Shown: one piece after another, positions 35,666 through 43,876 of the stretch | How the letters are laid out: every line of letters starts with the position of its first letter | How positions within the stretch are numbered: the first letter of the stretch is position 1 | Assembly (NCBI RefSeq): GCF_023023025.1 | Contig: NZ_CP095481.1 | Location: 8,941,001 to 9,005,000, forward strand | Direction: 5' to 3' | Source of the DNA: Amycolatopsis sp. WQ 127309 | Lineage (GTDB): Bacteria; Actinomycetota; Actinomycetes; Mycobacteriales; Pseudonocardiaceae | Length of the DNA: 64,000 nt | Translations under genes and position numbers: made by a program | Notes under the pieces: model-generated | Database searches by the model: none | Told to the model about the DNA's origin: nothing | What the model saw: only the letters and a program-made list of their open reading frames with translations

Positions 35666-36685
35666 ATGCCGAAGCGGTCAACCCCTTTCCAGGCGATCGT
35701 GCACCTGGTGCGACAGCAGCTCGCGACGCCGGGAGTGACGGTGACAGAGTCCAAACTCCTCGTCGACACGGTGCTGGGCATCGAGCGCGAGGTCGACGTC
35801 GTCATCGAAGGCGACCTCGACGGGGAACCCATCGTCATCAGCATCGAGGTGATCGAGCGCGGCCGACCCGCCGACGTGACCTGGGTTCAGAGCATGCTGC
35901 AAAAGCACCTCAACCTGCCGACCAACCGGCTACTGCTCGTCTCGAAGTCAGGGTTCAGCCGGTCAGCCACCGTCGCCGTCGACCGCGCGGGCGACCGGGT
36001 CCAAGCATTGACACCCAAGTTGGTCGAGACTGACGGCGAGACCGTGATCACGACCTTCTACATGGACTACGTGACGTACGCCGCCAGGGGTTGCCGTGTC
36101 CACGTGTGCGAGGACAGCGGCCTGATCACCGTCGAAGGACAGACCGACATCGACGTCTACTCCGCGGATCGCGAGCTCCTCGGCTCCCTGGGAGTTCTAG
36201 CTCACGAGCTGATCCATCTCCAGCTGGTAGCAGATCATCTCAGTAGGTCCGCCCACAACCATCCAGAGCGCGAAGACCTGACAGGTTTCTCACTCGGCAT
36301 CGGGTTGGAAACGCTCGGCTACCGGCTCCTGAACACCGAATCGGGCGCCTTCCACCTGATCAAGGCCATCGAGGTATGGGGTTCCTTCGCCTGGAAACAA
36401 GCAGAGATACCTCTCGCGCTCACAGATCTGGGCGGACGCATCTTCGGTGCCGCAGAAGCACCGTTCGCCGATCGACCGGCGGTCTGGGTCGGCACCACTG
36501 ACGTCCCCAACAGGACAACGACACTCTCGTGGCGACCTACCGACGCAACCGGGCCACCCCAACGACCCACGCCATTCCAACCGACGTGCTTCACAGAGCT
36601 GACCGGACTCGTTGAGACGCTGACTTTTCCGGAGGTTCTCGCCCATATCAGCCCGAACGCTCGACCGTACTGCCGGCACCGATGA
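35666..36685 (+). CDS. PD-(D/E)XK-like restriction-endonuclease-fold protein
   Basis: The product has 339 residues. Residues 8-100 resemble Mrr-type nucleases: FQAIVHLVRQQ, then REVDVVIEGDLDGEPIVISIEVIERGRPADVTWVQSMLQKHL and NRLLLVSKSGFSRSA. The likely acidic residues are Asp44 and Glu61. The motif expected as E-x-K reads E61-V-I63, so the catalytic lysine seems absent unless supplied from elsewhere. The C-terminal 200 residues have no recognised domain. The start ATG 35666 is chosen because homology begins there; no strong ribosome site is visible. It lies downstream of lsr2 in the integrated region. Confidence 0.72.
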   Translation: MPKRSTPFQAIVHLVRQQLATPGVTVTESKLLVDTVLGIEREVDVVIEGDLDGEPIVISIEVIERGRPADVTWVQSMLQKHLNLPTNRLLLVSKSGFSRSATVAVDRAGDRVQALTPKLVETDGETVITTFYMDYVTYAARGCRVHVCEDSGLITVEGQTDIDVYSADRELLGSLGVLAHELIHLQLVADHLSRSAHNHPEREDLTGFSLGIGLETLGYRLLNTESGAFHLIKAIEVWGSFAWKQAEIPLALTDLGGRIFGAAEAPFADRPAVWVGTTDVPNRTTTLSWRPTDATGPPQRPTPFQPTCFTELTGLVETLTFPEVLAHISPNARPYCRHR

Positions 36686-37030
36686 CATGCTCGCAACGAC
36701 TCGTCACGTCGATGAGGGCCTGACACCGTCTCGACACAGGTACAGCGACTAACCGGTACTCCCCTGCCCTGGTGGGGCCTCGGTCCCAGTCAGAGGACCG
36801 AGTTGAACTATAACCCCACACTGCAATTCGCGACCGACCTGCAGCTTAAGTGAGCCGCGTCAGCACGGGAGATTTCCCACGTCTGCGTGTTAAAAGCAGG
36901 ACTTGAACCCCCACATGTGGGATATCTCCCGCGTTTGGGGAGATCATGCGCTCGTTGTAGCGCAGGGTTCCCCGGTCCGGATCCGGGTCGCCGGAACGTC
37001 ATTCACCTCCGTCGACGGCCAACATCGGCG
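36686..37030. other. Non-coding boundary region with hairpins
   Basis: No gene is supported. A hairpin CTCGGTCC/GGACCGAG lies near 36778-36801. A longer imperfect inverted repeat lies at 36866-36880 and 36917-36931 (CGGGAGAT[T/A]TCCCAC, one mismatch, 36-base spacer). The right end of the integrated region probably lies here, but no tRNA-derived direct repeat was found. Confidence 0.5.
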
Positions 37031-37280
37031 GCGGTTTCATGCAGCCCTCATCCCGGTGGAGCTGCCGCACACTCCCGGCCTGGGCGTGGCCCCCACGATC
37101 GACGCGCTGGGCACGGGATTCGAAGGCCTCCCGGTCAGCGACCATGTCGTCTGCTTCCTGCCGATGGACGAGCCCCGTGCTATCGCCGAGCACGTCCTCG
37201 CCCCGGCCGAGATCTCCGCGGCGGCGCCGAAGAGCGTCCCGCCGGCCGGCGCGGCCGTCGGGATCGCGAGAAGCAGGTAG
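37030..37280 (+). pseudogene. Fragment of a zinc-type medium-chain dehydrogenase/quinone reductase
   Basis: The frame reads HTPGLGVAPTIDALGTGFEGLPVSDHVVCFLPMDEPRAIAEHVLAPAEISAAAPKSVPPAG, which matches the GroES-like part of NADPH:quinone reductases (G-D-V/V-A-A-x-G-x-G-V). The N-terminal 40 residues and the whole Rossmann domain are missing. It ends with a stop at 37280. It is a remnant of about 80 codons next to the integrated element and has no visible start signals. Confidence 0.6.
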
Positions 37281-37386
37281 ATCAGCGGGAGACCTGCGGC
37301 AGCCGGCCGCTCTCCCCGACGGAAACACCGAAGCGCCGCGCGGCGTGGACCGACGCCCCCTCTCGAGGACGCCGGTCCTGACGCCG

Positions 37387-38808
37387 TCAGCGCCGGGCCA
37401 CCTGCACGCTCCAGTCACCCAGGCTGAACGGCGGGGCCGTGACGTCCACGACCGTGTCGCCGATCGTCGTCCAGGGGCCGAGAGGGCGTGCCTGGTAACT
37501 CCCCACCGGGGCATCGGTGAAGGTCGCGAAACCCGCGGCGTCGGTCCGGGCCAGTGAAACGACGTGACCGCCGTCCTCCGTCAGGGCCACGGTCGTCTTC
37601 GCCAGGCCTTCGTCGGCGTCCGGCTGCCCGTTGCCGTTCTTGTCGATCCACACGCGGCCCTTGGCGTCGGCCTTCTTCCCCGGCACCTTGGCCCCGGCGA
37701 AGGTGTACGGGCCGGAGTTGTAGGTCTTGCCGTCGTCGATGTAGCAGCCGAGCCCGGTGCGGCCGAAGTAGGCGGCCCGCTCCGGCACCTTGCCCGAAAC
37801 TTTCAGCACCACGCGCTCCCCCGGCGCCAGCTTGCCCGCCGGGTGCCAGGGGTCGAAGGCGCCCCACTGCTCGTGCGGCACGTCCAGTTCCTGCCCGAAC
37901 CCGCCCGGGTCGCAGCCGGCGTAGAGGTCGGTCAGCGGCTGGTCGCCGGTGTTCTGCAGCGTGACCGTCGCCGTCCCGGTCTGCCCGACGGCGTAGCTCT
38001 GCTTGTCGAGGGTGATGGTTTCGGTCAGGACGTCGCTCAGCGGCCGGATCGTCGCGACCTCGAGCGCGGTGTTCGCGCCGCTGCCGTCCAGCCGCAGCTG
38101 GGGCAGGGACGGCGGGGTCACCCAGCCGCCGGGCACCTTCTCGAAGTGCAGGGAGTAGCTCGACGACACCGGGAGCGCGTCGAAGGCGAACCGGCCGGCC
38201 GCGTCGGTGATCGCGACCAGGTCGTGGGACATCCCGTTCGCGATCACGTGCGCCTCGGCGCCGGCGAGGTTCTCTTCGCCCGCGGACGGCTTGCCGTCGC
38301 GGTCGCGGTCGCCGAAGAGGTGCCCGGCGATGCGGTCGGCGGTCTCCTTCGGCAGCAAGGGCACGGTGACCAGGGTCGAGTTGTCGGCGTAGTCGACGTC
38401 CAGTTCGCCGGACGCGGTGAACTCCACGACCGGGTTGCCCTGCTCGAGGGTGCCGACGCTGCCGTGCAGGTGGTAGGTCCGGCTCTCCCCCGGCGCGAAG
38501 GTCCCGCCCGGGCCCTGGAACTCCAGATCGCCCCAAGGTTGCGACGGGACGTAGAAGAACGGCCCGGACTGCGTGTAGGCGGCGCCGTGCACCTTGGTCG
38601 CCGTCGCGTCACCGGTGTTGGTGACGGTCACCTCGACCGGGACGGCGTCCCCCGGCAGCCAGCGCCCCTGCTCGACGGTCGCCGTGATCTTGAGGTCCGG
38701 CCCGGTTTCCGCGAAGGCGGGCGCCGCAGTGGCCGCGCCGGCGATCGTGAGTGCCGCGGTCAGCGCGCTGCCAGCGCGAGCCAACCGGGCGAATCTGCCC
38801 GTGATCAT
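37387..38808 (-). CDS. Secreted protein with CARDB-like and SdrD B-like repeats
   Basis: The product has 473 residues. It begins with a Sec signal peptide (ARLARAGSALTAALTIAGAATAAPAFA, cleavage after AFA). Two CARDB/DUF11-like beta domains follow (VEVTVTNTGDATATKVHG and ATVTLQNTGDQPLTDLYAG). These alternate with SdrD B-like or carboxypeptidase-regulatory-like modules (GHLFGDRDRDGKPSAGEENLAGAE and GRVWIDKNGNGQPDADEGLAKTTV) that carry DxDxDG calcium-type loops. No sortase motif or C-terminal span is present, so it should be released or loosely bound outside the cell. ATG 38808 has GAGGGGGAAG upstream. Confidence 0.85.
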   Translation of the reverse strand: MITGRFARLARAGSALTAALTIAGAATAAPAFAETGPDLKITATVEQGRWLPGDAVPVEVTVTNTGDATATKVHGAAYTQSGPFFYVPSQPWGDLEFQGPGGTFAPGESRTYHLHGSVGTLEQGNPVVEFTASGELDVDYADNSTLVTVPLLPKETADRIAGHLFGDRDRDGKPSAGEENLAGAEAHVIANGMSHDLVAITDAAGRFAFDALPVSSSYSLHFEKVPGGWVTPPSLPQLRLDGSGANTALEVATIRPLSDVLTETITLDKQSYAVGQTGTATVTLQNTGDQPLTDLYAGCDPGGFGQELDVPHEQWGAFDPWHPAGKLAPGERVVLKVSGKVPERAAYFGRTGLGCYIDDGKTYNSGPYTFAGAKVPGKKADAKGRVWIDKNGNGQPDADEGLAKTTVALTEDGGHVVSLARTDAAGFATFTDAPVGSYQARPLGPWTTIGDTVVDVTAPPFSLGDWSVQVARR

Positions 38809-39024
38809 GCACTTCCCCCTCTTCGGACTGTCCCGGCCAACTTACGGCCGGTGCGGAGGACTCCGGCAGCTCGGAACATTCCGGGCACCGGCAACGGCAA
38901 CCGGGAAGCCGGTTCGGGCGTGTACCAACCGGGCCACTACGCCCTTCGTGTGACGCCCGATATCCCGGGCCACCGGAACGGCACCTGCGCCCTCGGTGGT
39001 GGGAACGCCGGCGCCGGGGGTGCG

Positions 39025-39155
39025 GTGTCGGAGCGCGACGCCGAAATCGGCGTGCTGGATTCGTCGCTGCGTACGCTGGTGGCCGGCGGTGGCGGGGTCG
39101 TCGCCGTCGAGGCGGCCACCAGGCTCGGCAAGACGACTTCGCTCCGATTGGGACG
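39025..39155 (+). pseudogene. N-terminal fragment of a LuxR-type (LAL) ATPase regulator
   Basis: VSERDAEIGVLDSSLRTLVAGGGGVVAVEAATRLGKTTSLRLG matches the first 45 residues of large AAA-ATPase LuxR regulators, including a Walker A-like end (GKTTS). The similarity stops abruptly near 39155 and nothing of the remaining 850 or so residues follows. It is a truncated remnant. Confidence 0.6.
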
Positions 39156-39649
39156 GAGATTACGGTGTCACCGCGCTTGGCCGGCAAAGCCGTAGAGTTG
39201 ATGCTCGAAGGTCTCATCAGTCGGCGACTTCCGGTAGCCAGACCCTTCAACGGATGCGTTCCCGCCTGCTTGCAAAGGGCAGCCTGCTCGGGCTTGCCTA
39301 TACCGCTCACTGTTCGACACCGGCGTGACACGAAGCCAGCAGAACAACCTTTTACTACAGCTCTCCCCGAGTTGCCCTTCGGCGAATTCCCCGGATGACG
39401 TCGAGGCCGAGCGTGGCTTGCTCGTCGCCCATCCCGCCGCGGCCGAAGCGGAGCCCGAGCGAGCCGCCACGTGCAGCGTCACTGAGTCCACAACCGCAAA
39501 ACTTCCGCATGCCCAGTCGCCGGCGATGAGCGCGGCGATTTTCGTCACTGCCGCCGGAGGTCGACTGCTTGGTGAGGTCTGCGGCGGCACGACCACAACG
39601 ACGAGAGGAACTCCAAAAGGGGCACGATCCAGCTACTGACTCGGAGGTG
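39156..39649. other. Intergenic region without supported gene
   Basis: About 490 bases lie between the LAL remnant and the GNAT stop codon. Open frames exist on both strands, but none resembles a protein family and none has convincing start signals. Composition is slightly less GC-rich than the core genes. I see nothing definite here. Confidence 0.5.
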
Positions 39650-40153
39650 TCACGAGATGGGCGGCAACGCGAGCCAGTCCTGCCAGGTGATGTCGCGACC
39701 CAGAAAGCGGGGCCGGCGGAAGGGCCAGTCCGCGGCGATCCACTGCGGCACCAGCGCGTCGAGCGCATGCTCCACCTCGCTGCCGACCAGGTCGTCCACC
39801 ACCCACCACGCCACCTCGCCGTCGGAACCGGTGCGCTCGGGCGGGTCGATGTACACACAGCCGAGGATCGCGGTCTCCTCTTCGTCCAGCAGCGCATAGT
39901 TGAACGACTGATGCGCGGCTATCTCCTTCTCGTGCCGCAACAGGTCGAGGCGATCCTCTTCATAGGTCATCGTCTCCTTGGGCCAAGACCAGGCCGGACC
40001 GAAGATCCTCCACAAGCGCTCCCGCGAGCCCATCACAGCAGGGTAATCGAGAGCGGTGTCCGCCTCGCGGATCGGCCGCAGGTGAAGCCCGGTGTCGAGC
40101 ACGGGCGTGTAGACGGGGTGGACGAAATCGTCGGGGAGCCTGATCGGGCACAT
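39650..40153 (-). CDS. GNAT-family N-acetyltransferase-like protein
   Basis: The product has 167 residues and a GNAT-like layout: DTGLHLRPIREADTALDYPAVMGSRERLWRIFG at the start, FNYALLDEEETAILGCVYIDPPE in the middle, then EVAWWVVDDLVGSEVEHALDALVPQWI. The acetyl-CoA-binding loop (normally R/Q-x-x-G-x-G/A) is not obvious. In such proteins the missing loop suggests weak or altered CoA binding. The ATG at 40153 is the natural start. No operon partner is apparent. Confidence 0.75.
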   Translation of the reverse strand: MCPIRLPDDFVHPVYTPVLDTGLHLRPIREADTALDYPAVMGSRERLWRIFGPAWSWPKETMTYEEDRLDLLRHEKEIAAHQSFNYALLDEEETAILGCVYIDPPERTGSDGEVAWWVVDDLVGSEVEHALDALVPQWIAADWPFRRPRFLGRDITWQDWLALPPIS

Positions 40154-40319
40154 TGCTGCCAGATGGCGCGGTCCATGGTGCGAAGCTTCACGACAGGCCG
40201 AAAGGATACGGGCCAGGCCCTTTCAGGGTGCGGTGAATCGGCGCTGTCGCTGTGTGGCGCAGTCCAGGCAAAGCGGCCACCGCCTCGGTGAGGTAGCAGT
40301 AAAATGTTGGGCGGTTGCG

Positions 40320-40580
40320 ACGTCGATGCTGGCATACAGATTGGTCGTACCCGTCACGGCGGCAGCGAAGGCCACTTCGGGGTGCGCGGCGAAGGCGTGG
40401 TGGTGGCGAGGGCTTTCGAAGGCGGCTTCACCGTCCTGGTACTGGCTGCGGATCAGCCGGAAGCTCAGGGTGTCCGCCGCCGTGGCGGCCAGCAGGTTCT
40501 GGCGCAGGATCGATCCGGGACGGGCGGACCTGGGGGTCTTGGGCGCGGACGGGGACGTCCGCGGCGATGACGGTCTGCAT
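40320..40580 (-). pseudogene. Frameshifted cupin gene fused to an Lrp/AsnC C-terminal scrap
   Basis: ATG 40580 starts MQTVIAADVPVRAQDPQVRPSR, then the frame must shift to continue ILRQNLLAATAADTLSFRLIRSQYQDGEAAFESPRHHHAF, which resembles the start of a cupin (ESPRHHH). From about 40388 the same frame changes to HPEVAFAAAVTGTTNLYASI, which is the C-terminal (RAM) region of Lrp/AsnC regulators. Two unrelated gene ends have therefore been joined. It follows the isochorismatase gene in operon position. Confidence 0.6.
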
Positions 40581-40597
40581 GGCACTGTCCTTCGTGG

Positions 40598-41167
40598 TCA
40601 GTCGTTCGGGTGATTGCCCAGCGTGGTCAGGATTTCGGTGGTGGTGGCGGTTTCGCCGAGGCGGGGGAAGATCCGCTCGAGGCTGTTGCGGTGCGCCTCG
40701 GGATCGAGGTCGGCCACGGCATCGGTGGCGAGCACGACGTGGTAGCCGTGCTCGTGGGCGGCGCGGGCGGTGGACTCCACGCCGATGCTGGTGGCGACAC
40801 CGGTGATCACCGCCTGGGTGACGCCCCGCTCGTGCAGGAGCCGGTGCAGGTCGGTGCCGGTGAAGGCGCCCCACCGCTGTTTCGTGATGCGGATGTCGCC
40901 GGGCTGAGGGTCGAGTTCGGGGGCGAGTTCGGCCCAGCCGTCCGGTCGCGGCGCCCGGTTGCCCGTGGCGCTCTGGTGGGCGTCCGTGCGGCCGGGGGCG
41001 CCGCCGTCGACGGTGACCAGGACGACCGGCAGGCCACGCCGGCGGAACTCGGCGGCCAGCGCGACGGCGTTGTCGAGGACGTCCTTGATCTCCGGGCGGG
41101 CGGTGACGCCTTTCTGGAGGTCGACGACGACGAGGGCGCAGGCCGGGTCGATGGTGCTCAGTGGCAT
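40598..41167 (-). CDS. Isochorismatase-family cysteine hydrolase
   Basis: The product has 189 residues: PACALVVVDLQKGVTAR (catalytic Asp), RITKQRWGAFTGTDLHRLL (Lys region) and VTQAVITGVATSIGVESTARAAHEHGYHVVLATDAVAD. The position that usually holds the nucleophilic cysteine in this last block (G-V-x-T-x-x-C-V) reads S-I-G-V-E; the Cys is therefore replaced and classic hydrolase activity is doubtful. ATG 41167 has GAGGAG upstream; the longer frame does not. It lies downstream of marR and next to a broken cupin gene. Confidence 0.85.
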   Translation of the reverse strand: MPLSTIDPACALVVVDLQKGVTARPEIKDVLDNAVALAAEFRRRGLPVVLVTVDGGAPGRTDAHQSATGNRAPRPDGWAELAPELDPQPGDIRITKQRWGAFTGTDLHRLLHERGVTQAVITGVATSIGVESTARAAHEHGYHVVLATDAVADLDPEAHRNSLERIFPRLGETATTTEILTTLGNHPND

Positions 41168-41208
41168 GGAAGGTCTCCTCGTGGTGTGTGCCGTCTCGGG
41201 CACGTGGT

Positions 41209-41649
41209 TCACGCTGTGGACGGCTGGTGGCCGGCGAGGCGCTCCATCAGGTTGCCGGCGAGCAGGAGCAGCTGCTGCTCCTGCTCGTCGAGCAGGGACG
41301 TGATGGCCTGGCCCAGCCAGGAGTCGCGCTCGTGGCGACTGCGTGCAACCATCTCCCGACCGTGAGTGGTCAGGACGATGCGCACTTTGCGGGCGTCGCC
41401 CGGATCCTTGGTGCGGGCGATCATGTCCGCCGCGTCCAGCTCACGCAGGGCCGCGGACACGTTCGGGGCACTCATCGTCAATTGTTCGGCCAGGTTGCCC
41501 GGCTGAGCGTCCTCGGGCGACCGGGCGACCGCGCCGAGGACACGGGCGGCCGAGAGCGACAACCCGGTGACCGGCAGCGCCTCCTGGCGCAGCCGGCGCT
41601 GGAGCAGTTTGAGCTGGGTGCGCAAGCGCTCGATCTCGTCATCCCGCAT
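41209..41649 (-). CDS. MarR-family regulator of the FUSC/isochorismatase locus
   Basis: The product is a 146-residue winged-helix protein (LSLSAARVLGAVARSPEDAQPGNLAEQLTMSAPNVSAALRELDAADMIARTKDPGDARKVRIVLTTHGREMV). ATG 41649 was chosen over the in-frame ATG at 41664 because the latter would put the start inside a palindrome that looks like its operator. The gene is divergent from the FUSC exporter and reads into the isochorismatase gene. It probably represses both sides until an aromatic or phenolic compound binds. Confidence 0.88.
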   Translation of the reverse strand: MRDDEIERLRTQLKLLQRRLRQEALPVTGLSLSAARVLGAVARSPEDAQPGNLAEQLTMSAPNVSAALRELDAADMIARTKDPGDARKVRIVLTTHGREMVARSRHERDSWLGQAITSLLDEQEQQLLLLAGNLMERLAGHQPSTA

Positions 41650-41652
41650 ACT

Positions 41653-41667
41653 GTTATAGTACATAAC
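41653..41667. promoter_or_regulatory. Candidate MarR operator in divergent promoter
   Basis: GTTAT-AGTAC-ATAAC is an inverted repeat in an A/T-rich stretch between marR and FUSC. It overlaps -10-like words on both strands (TATAGT, CATAAT). Position and symmetry suit MarR autoregulation. Confidence 0.6.
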
Positions 41668-41693
41668 TATGCGACATAATCAAGGAGGTTCCG

Positions 41694-43205
41694 ATGACGC
41701 TGACGACTACCGCGCGCGGGATCGTGCGCACGTACCTCTCCCGTGAACCCGGCGTCGCCTACGACTGGCGGATCGGTGCGGCCGCCGCCCTGGCCGTGGG
41801 CTTGCCCGCCTGTCTCGGAGTCGCACTCGGCCGGCCGGACGCCGGCATCCTGACCGCGATGGCCGCGTGGCTGGTGATGCGCTCCACTCCCCGAGGCGAC
41901 ACCCGCGATCGCGTCGTCTCGCTCGTGCGGCGCAGCGTTCTCATGGCCGCGGGCATCGCGCTCGGGATGCTCACCGGCGGCTGGGCCGCACTCCCCGTGC
42001 TGGCACTGGCCGCGTTCAGCTCCCCGCTGCACGTCCTCGGCCCCTTCCCCGCGCTGTGCGTCGTGGTCGGCGCCCAGCAGGCGCACGCCGACGTGTGGCC
42101 GAGCACGGCGCTGTTCCTGGCCGGCGGGCTGTGGGCGACCGCCCTGCTGCTCATCCCGTACCTCGGTGGCCGGCACGACCCACCGCGAATCCGACCCCCG
42201 CGCGAACCCGTCGCCGAGCGCGTCCGGACGGCCCTCGCCGCCCTGCGCACCGCCGCCCGCGAGGGCGAGCCCCGGTTCCGGCACGCGGTCCGGCTCGGCG
42301 TCTGCGTCACCGCGGCCTACGTGCTGATCACCGCCACCGGGCTGCCCGGCGGCCAGCTGGTGATCATCGGCATCGTCACGACGCTGCGCCCGAGCTGGGG
42401 CCAGACCACCAACCGGATCGTCAAACGCGTCGGCGGCACCGTGCTGGGCTCCGCCCTCGCCGCCGCCCTTCTCGTGGTCGCCGCCGGGTTCTCCCCGTAC
42501 GTCCTCATGGTCGCCGTGGCCGTCCTCAGTGGACTCGGCCAGCCGCTGCGGCGGATCAACTACGGCTTCTGGCCCGTCTTCTCCGCCCCGGTCGCGTTGC
42601 TGCTGACCGACACCGGCGGCACCATCGGCTGGACCGACGCGCTCGAACGCAGCACCTACAACGCCGCCGGCGCGCTGCTGGCCGCGCTGGCCACCGTGCT
42701 GATCTGGCCCGCACGCGAGCAGGACCGCATCCCGGACCGCCTCGCGGCCGTCCTCGAAGCCCACGCACGCCTGCTCGACCGCGTCGCCGTGCTGCTCACC
42801 CCGCCCGCCCTCCCCGGCGAACGCCTGCACACCCGAGCCGCCGCGGACGCCACCACGCGCGAACTCGACGCGGCTCGCAAGCGCCTGTCACTGCAACGTC
42901 GCCCGCCGCAGGACCTCCTGGAGTCGCTGAGGCAGGTCGCGGACAGCGCCACCGAACTGCGCACGTCAGCACAAGCGGCACTGACCGGGACTACGCCGGC
43001 CTTGGCCGGGGACGTTCTCACGGCATCGGCCGAACACCTGCGCCGCGCCGCCGAAAACCTCGAAACCGTTGACCCACAAGCCATCCCGGCCACATCCCAG
43101 CCCACGGCCCCGCATGCCCCTGCGGCGAAACTCATCGACAACGCCTCGACCGCGGCACAGCTGGCGCTGCGCAACCGCGGCGATCGGACCCGGCTGCGGT
43201 CTTGA
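41694..43205 (+). CDS. FUSC-family membrane protein (aromatic acid exporter type)
   Basis: The product has 503 residues with two blocks of membrane spans (about residues 28-155 and 205-345) separated by a basic cytoplasmic loop, as in FUSC/YccS/AaeB proteins. The second block holds the FUSC_2 pattern VRLGVCVTAAYVLITATGLPGGQLVIIGIVTTLRPSWGQTTNRIVKRVGGTVLG. The C-terminal 150 residues are helical and cytoplasmic. ATG 41694 has AAGGAGGTTCCG directly before it. It is divergent from marR, suggesting inducible efflux. Confidence 0.88.
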   Translation: MTLTTTARGIVRTYLSREPGVAYDWRIGAAAALAVGLPACLGVALGRPDAGILTAMAAWLVMRSTPRGDTRDRVVSLVRRSVLMAAGIALGMLTGGWAALPVLALAAFSSPLHVLGPFPALCVVVGAQQAHADVWPSTALFLAGGLWATALLLIPYLGGRHDPPRIRPPREPVAERVRTALAALRTAAREGEPRFRHAVRLGVCVTAAYVLITATGLPGGQLVIIGIVTTLRPSWGQTTNRIVKRVGGTVLGSALAAALLVVAAGFSPYVLMVAVAVLSGLGQPLRRINYGFWPVFSAPVALLLTDTGGTIGWTDALERSTYNAAGALLAALATVLIWPAREQDRIPDRLAAVLEAHARLLDRVAVLLTPPALPGERLHTRAAADATTRELDAARKRLSLQRRPPQDLLESLRQVADSATELRTSAQAALTGTTPALAGDVLTASAEHLRRAAENLETVDPQAIPATSQPTAPHAPAAKLIDNASTAAQLALRNRGDRTRLRS

Positions 43206-43335
43206 TCGTGCATGCCGGGATCGTCGCGGGGCGGCGGCCGGAAAGTACGTTCCCGGAGGTCACGAACCGTCATTGCGGCGGCAAGCCGCATGGCCGGCCA
43301 CACCGCGCGCAGCGACTCGGGGCGTCTCCGGGCAG

Positions 43336-43630
43336 ACCTCGCGCGACCCGGACGGCACCCGCCGGGGTGACGCCCCGTTCCGCGTGCAAGCGCACCTCGC
43401 GCTCACCAACCTCGCCGCGATCGCGGACGCCGGCGGCGCCCGCCTCGCCGACGCCGCGTTCGTCACGGTGTTCCTCCGCGACCCGGGCACCCAGACCGCC
43501 GCGTTCGACGAGGTCTACCGCGCCGTCCTCGGCCCGGTGACCGAACCGCCCGCGCGGATGATCGCCCTATCCGCGCTACCCCACGGCGACGTCGAGGTCG
43601 CCGCCGTGATCCCCATCGGCCACCCTCGCC
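43336..43630 (+). pseudogene. N-terminally truncated RidA-like protein
   Basis: VSGQTSRDPDGTRRGDAPFRVQAHLALTNLAAIADAGGARLADAAFVTVFLRDPGTQTAAFDEVYRAVLG and MIALSALPHGDVEVAAVIPIG match RidA/YjgF, which deaminates reactive enamines and imines. The first about 35 residues are missing and no start codon fits. After 43630 the frame loses similarity. On the other strand at 43640-43790 a short NmrA-like tail (VDERAVAQLSGLRWTAVRPARI) can be read, so this whole stretch is decaying. Confidence 0.6.
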
Positions 43631-43876
43631 ATCGATGCGTCGACGATCCGGGCGGGGCGGACGGCGGTCCAGCGCAGCCCGCTGAGCTGCGCGACGGCAC
43701 GTTCGTCCACCACGAAATCGACGTCTCCGATCGGTCGGTCACAGTGGTCCGGCCCGATGGTGATCGTCGTGTACCGGAGCGTGACCCGCCTCGACTCGTC
43801 GCCTTCCAGGCCACACCACTGCCGTAGCCGAGCACCGCGCAAAGTGCGCCGGGGGCACCGGCGCCGTGCCGGCCGG

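Noticed and set aside
36880..36925. Possible tRNA remnant (minus-strand GGGGGTTCAAGTCC resembles a T-arm)
   Set aside because: No acceptor or anticodon stem can be formed and the putative T-stem does not pair.
41667..42830. 387-codon minus-strand frame opposite FUSC
   Set aside because: Gly/Gln/Arg-rich composition typical of antisense frames in GC-rich DNA; the plus strand has a membrane-protein pattern and an ideal ribosome site.
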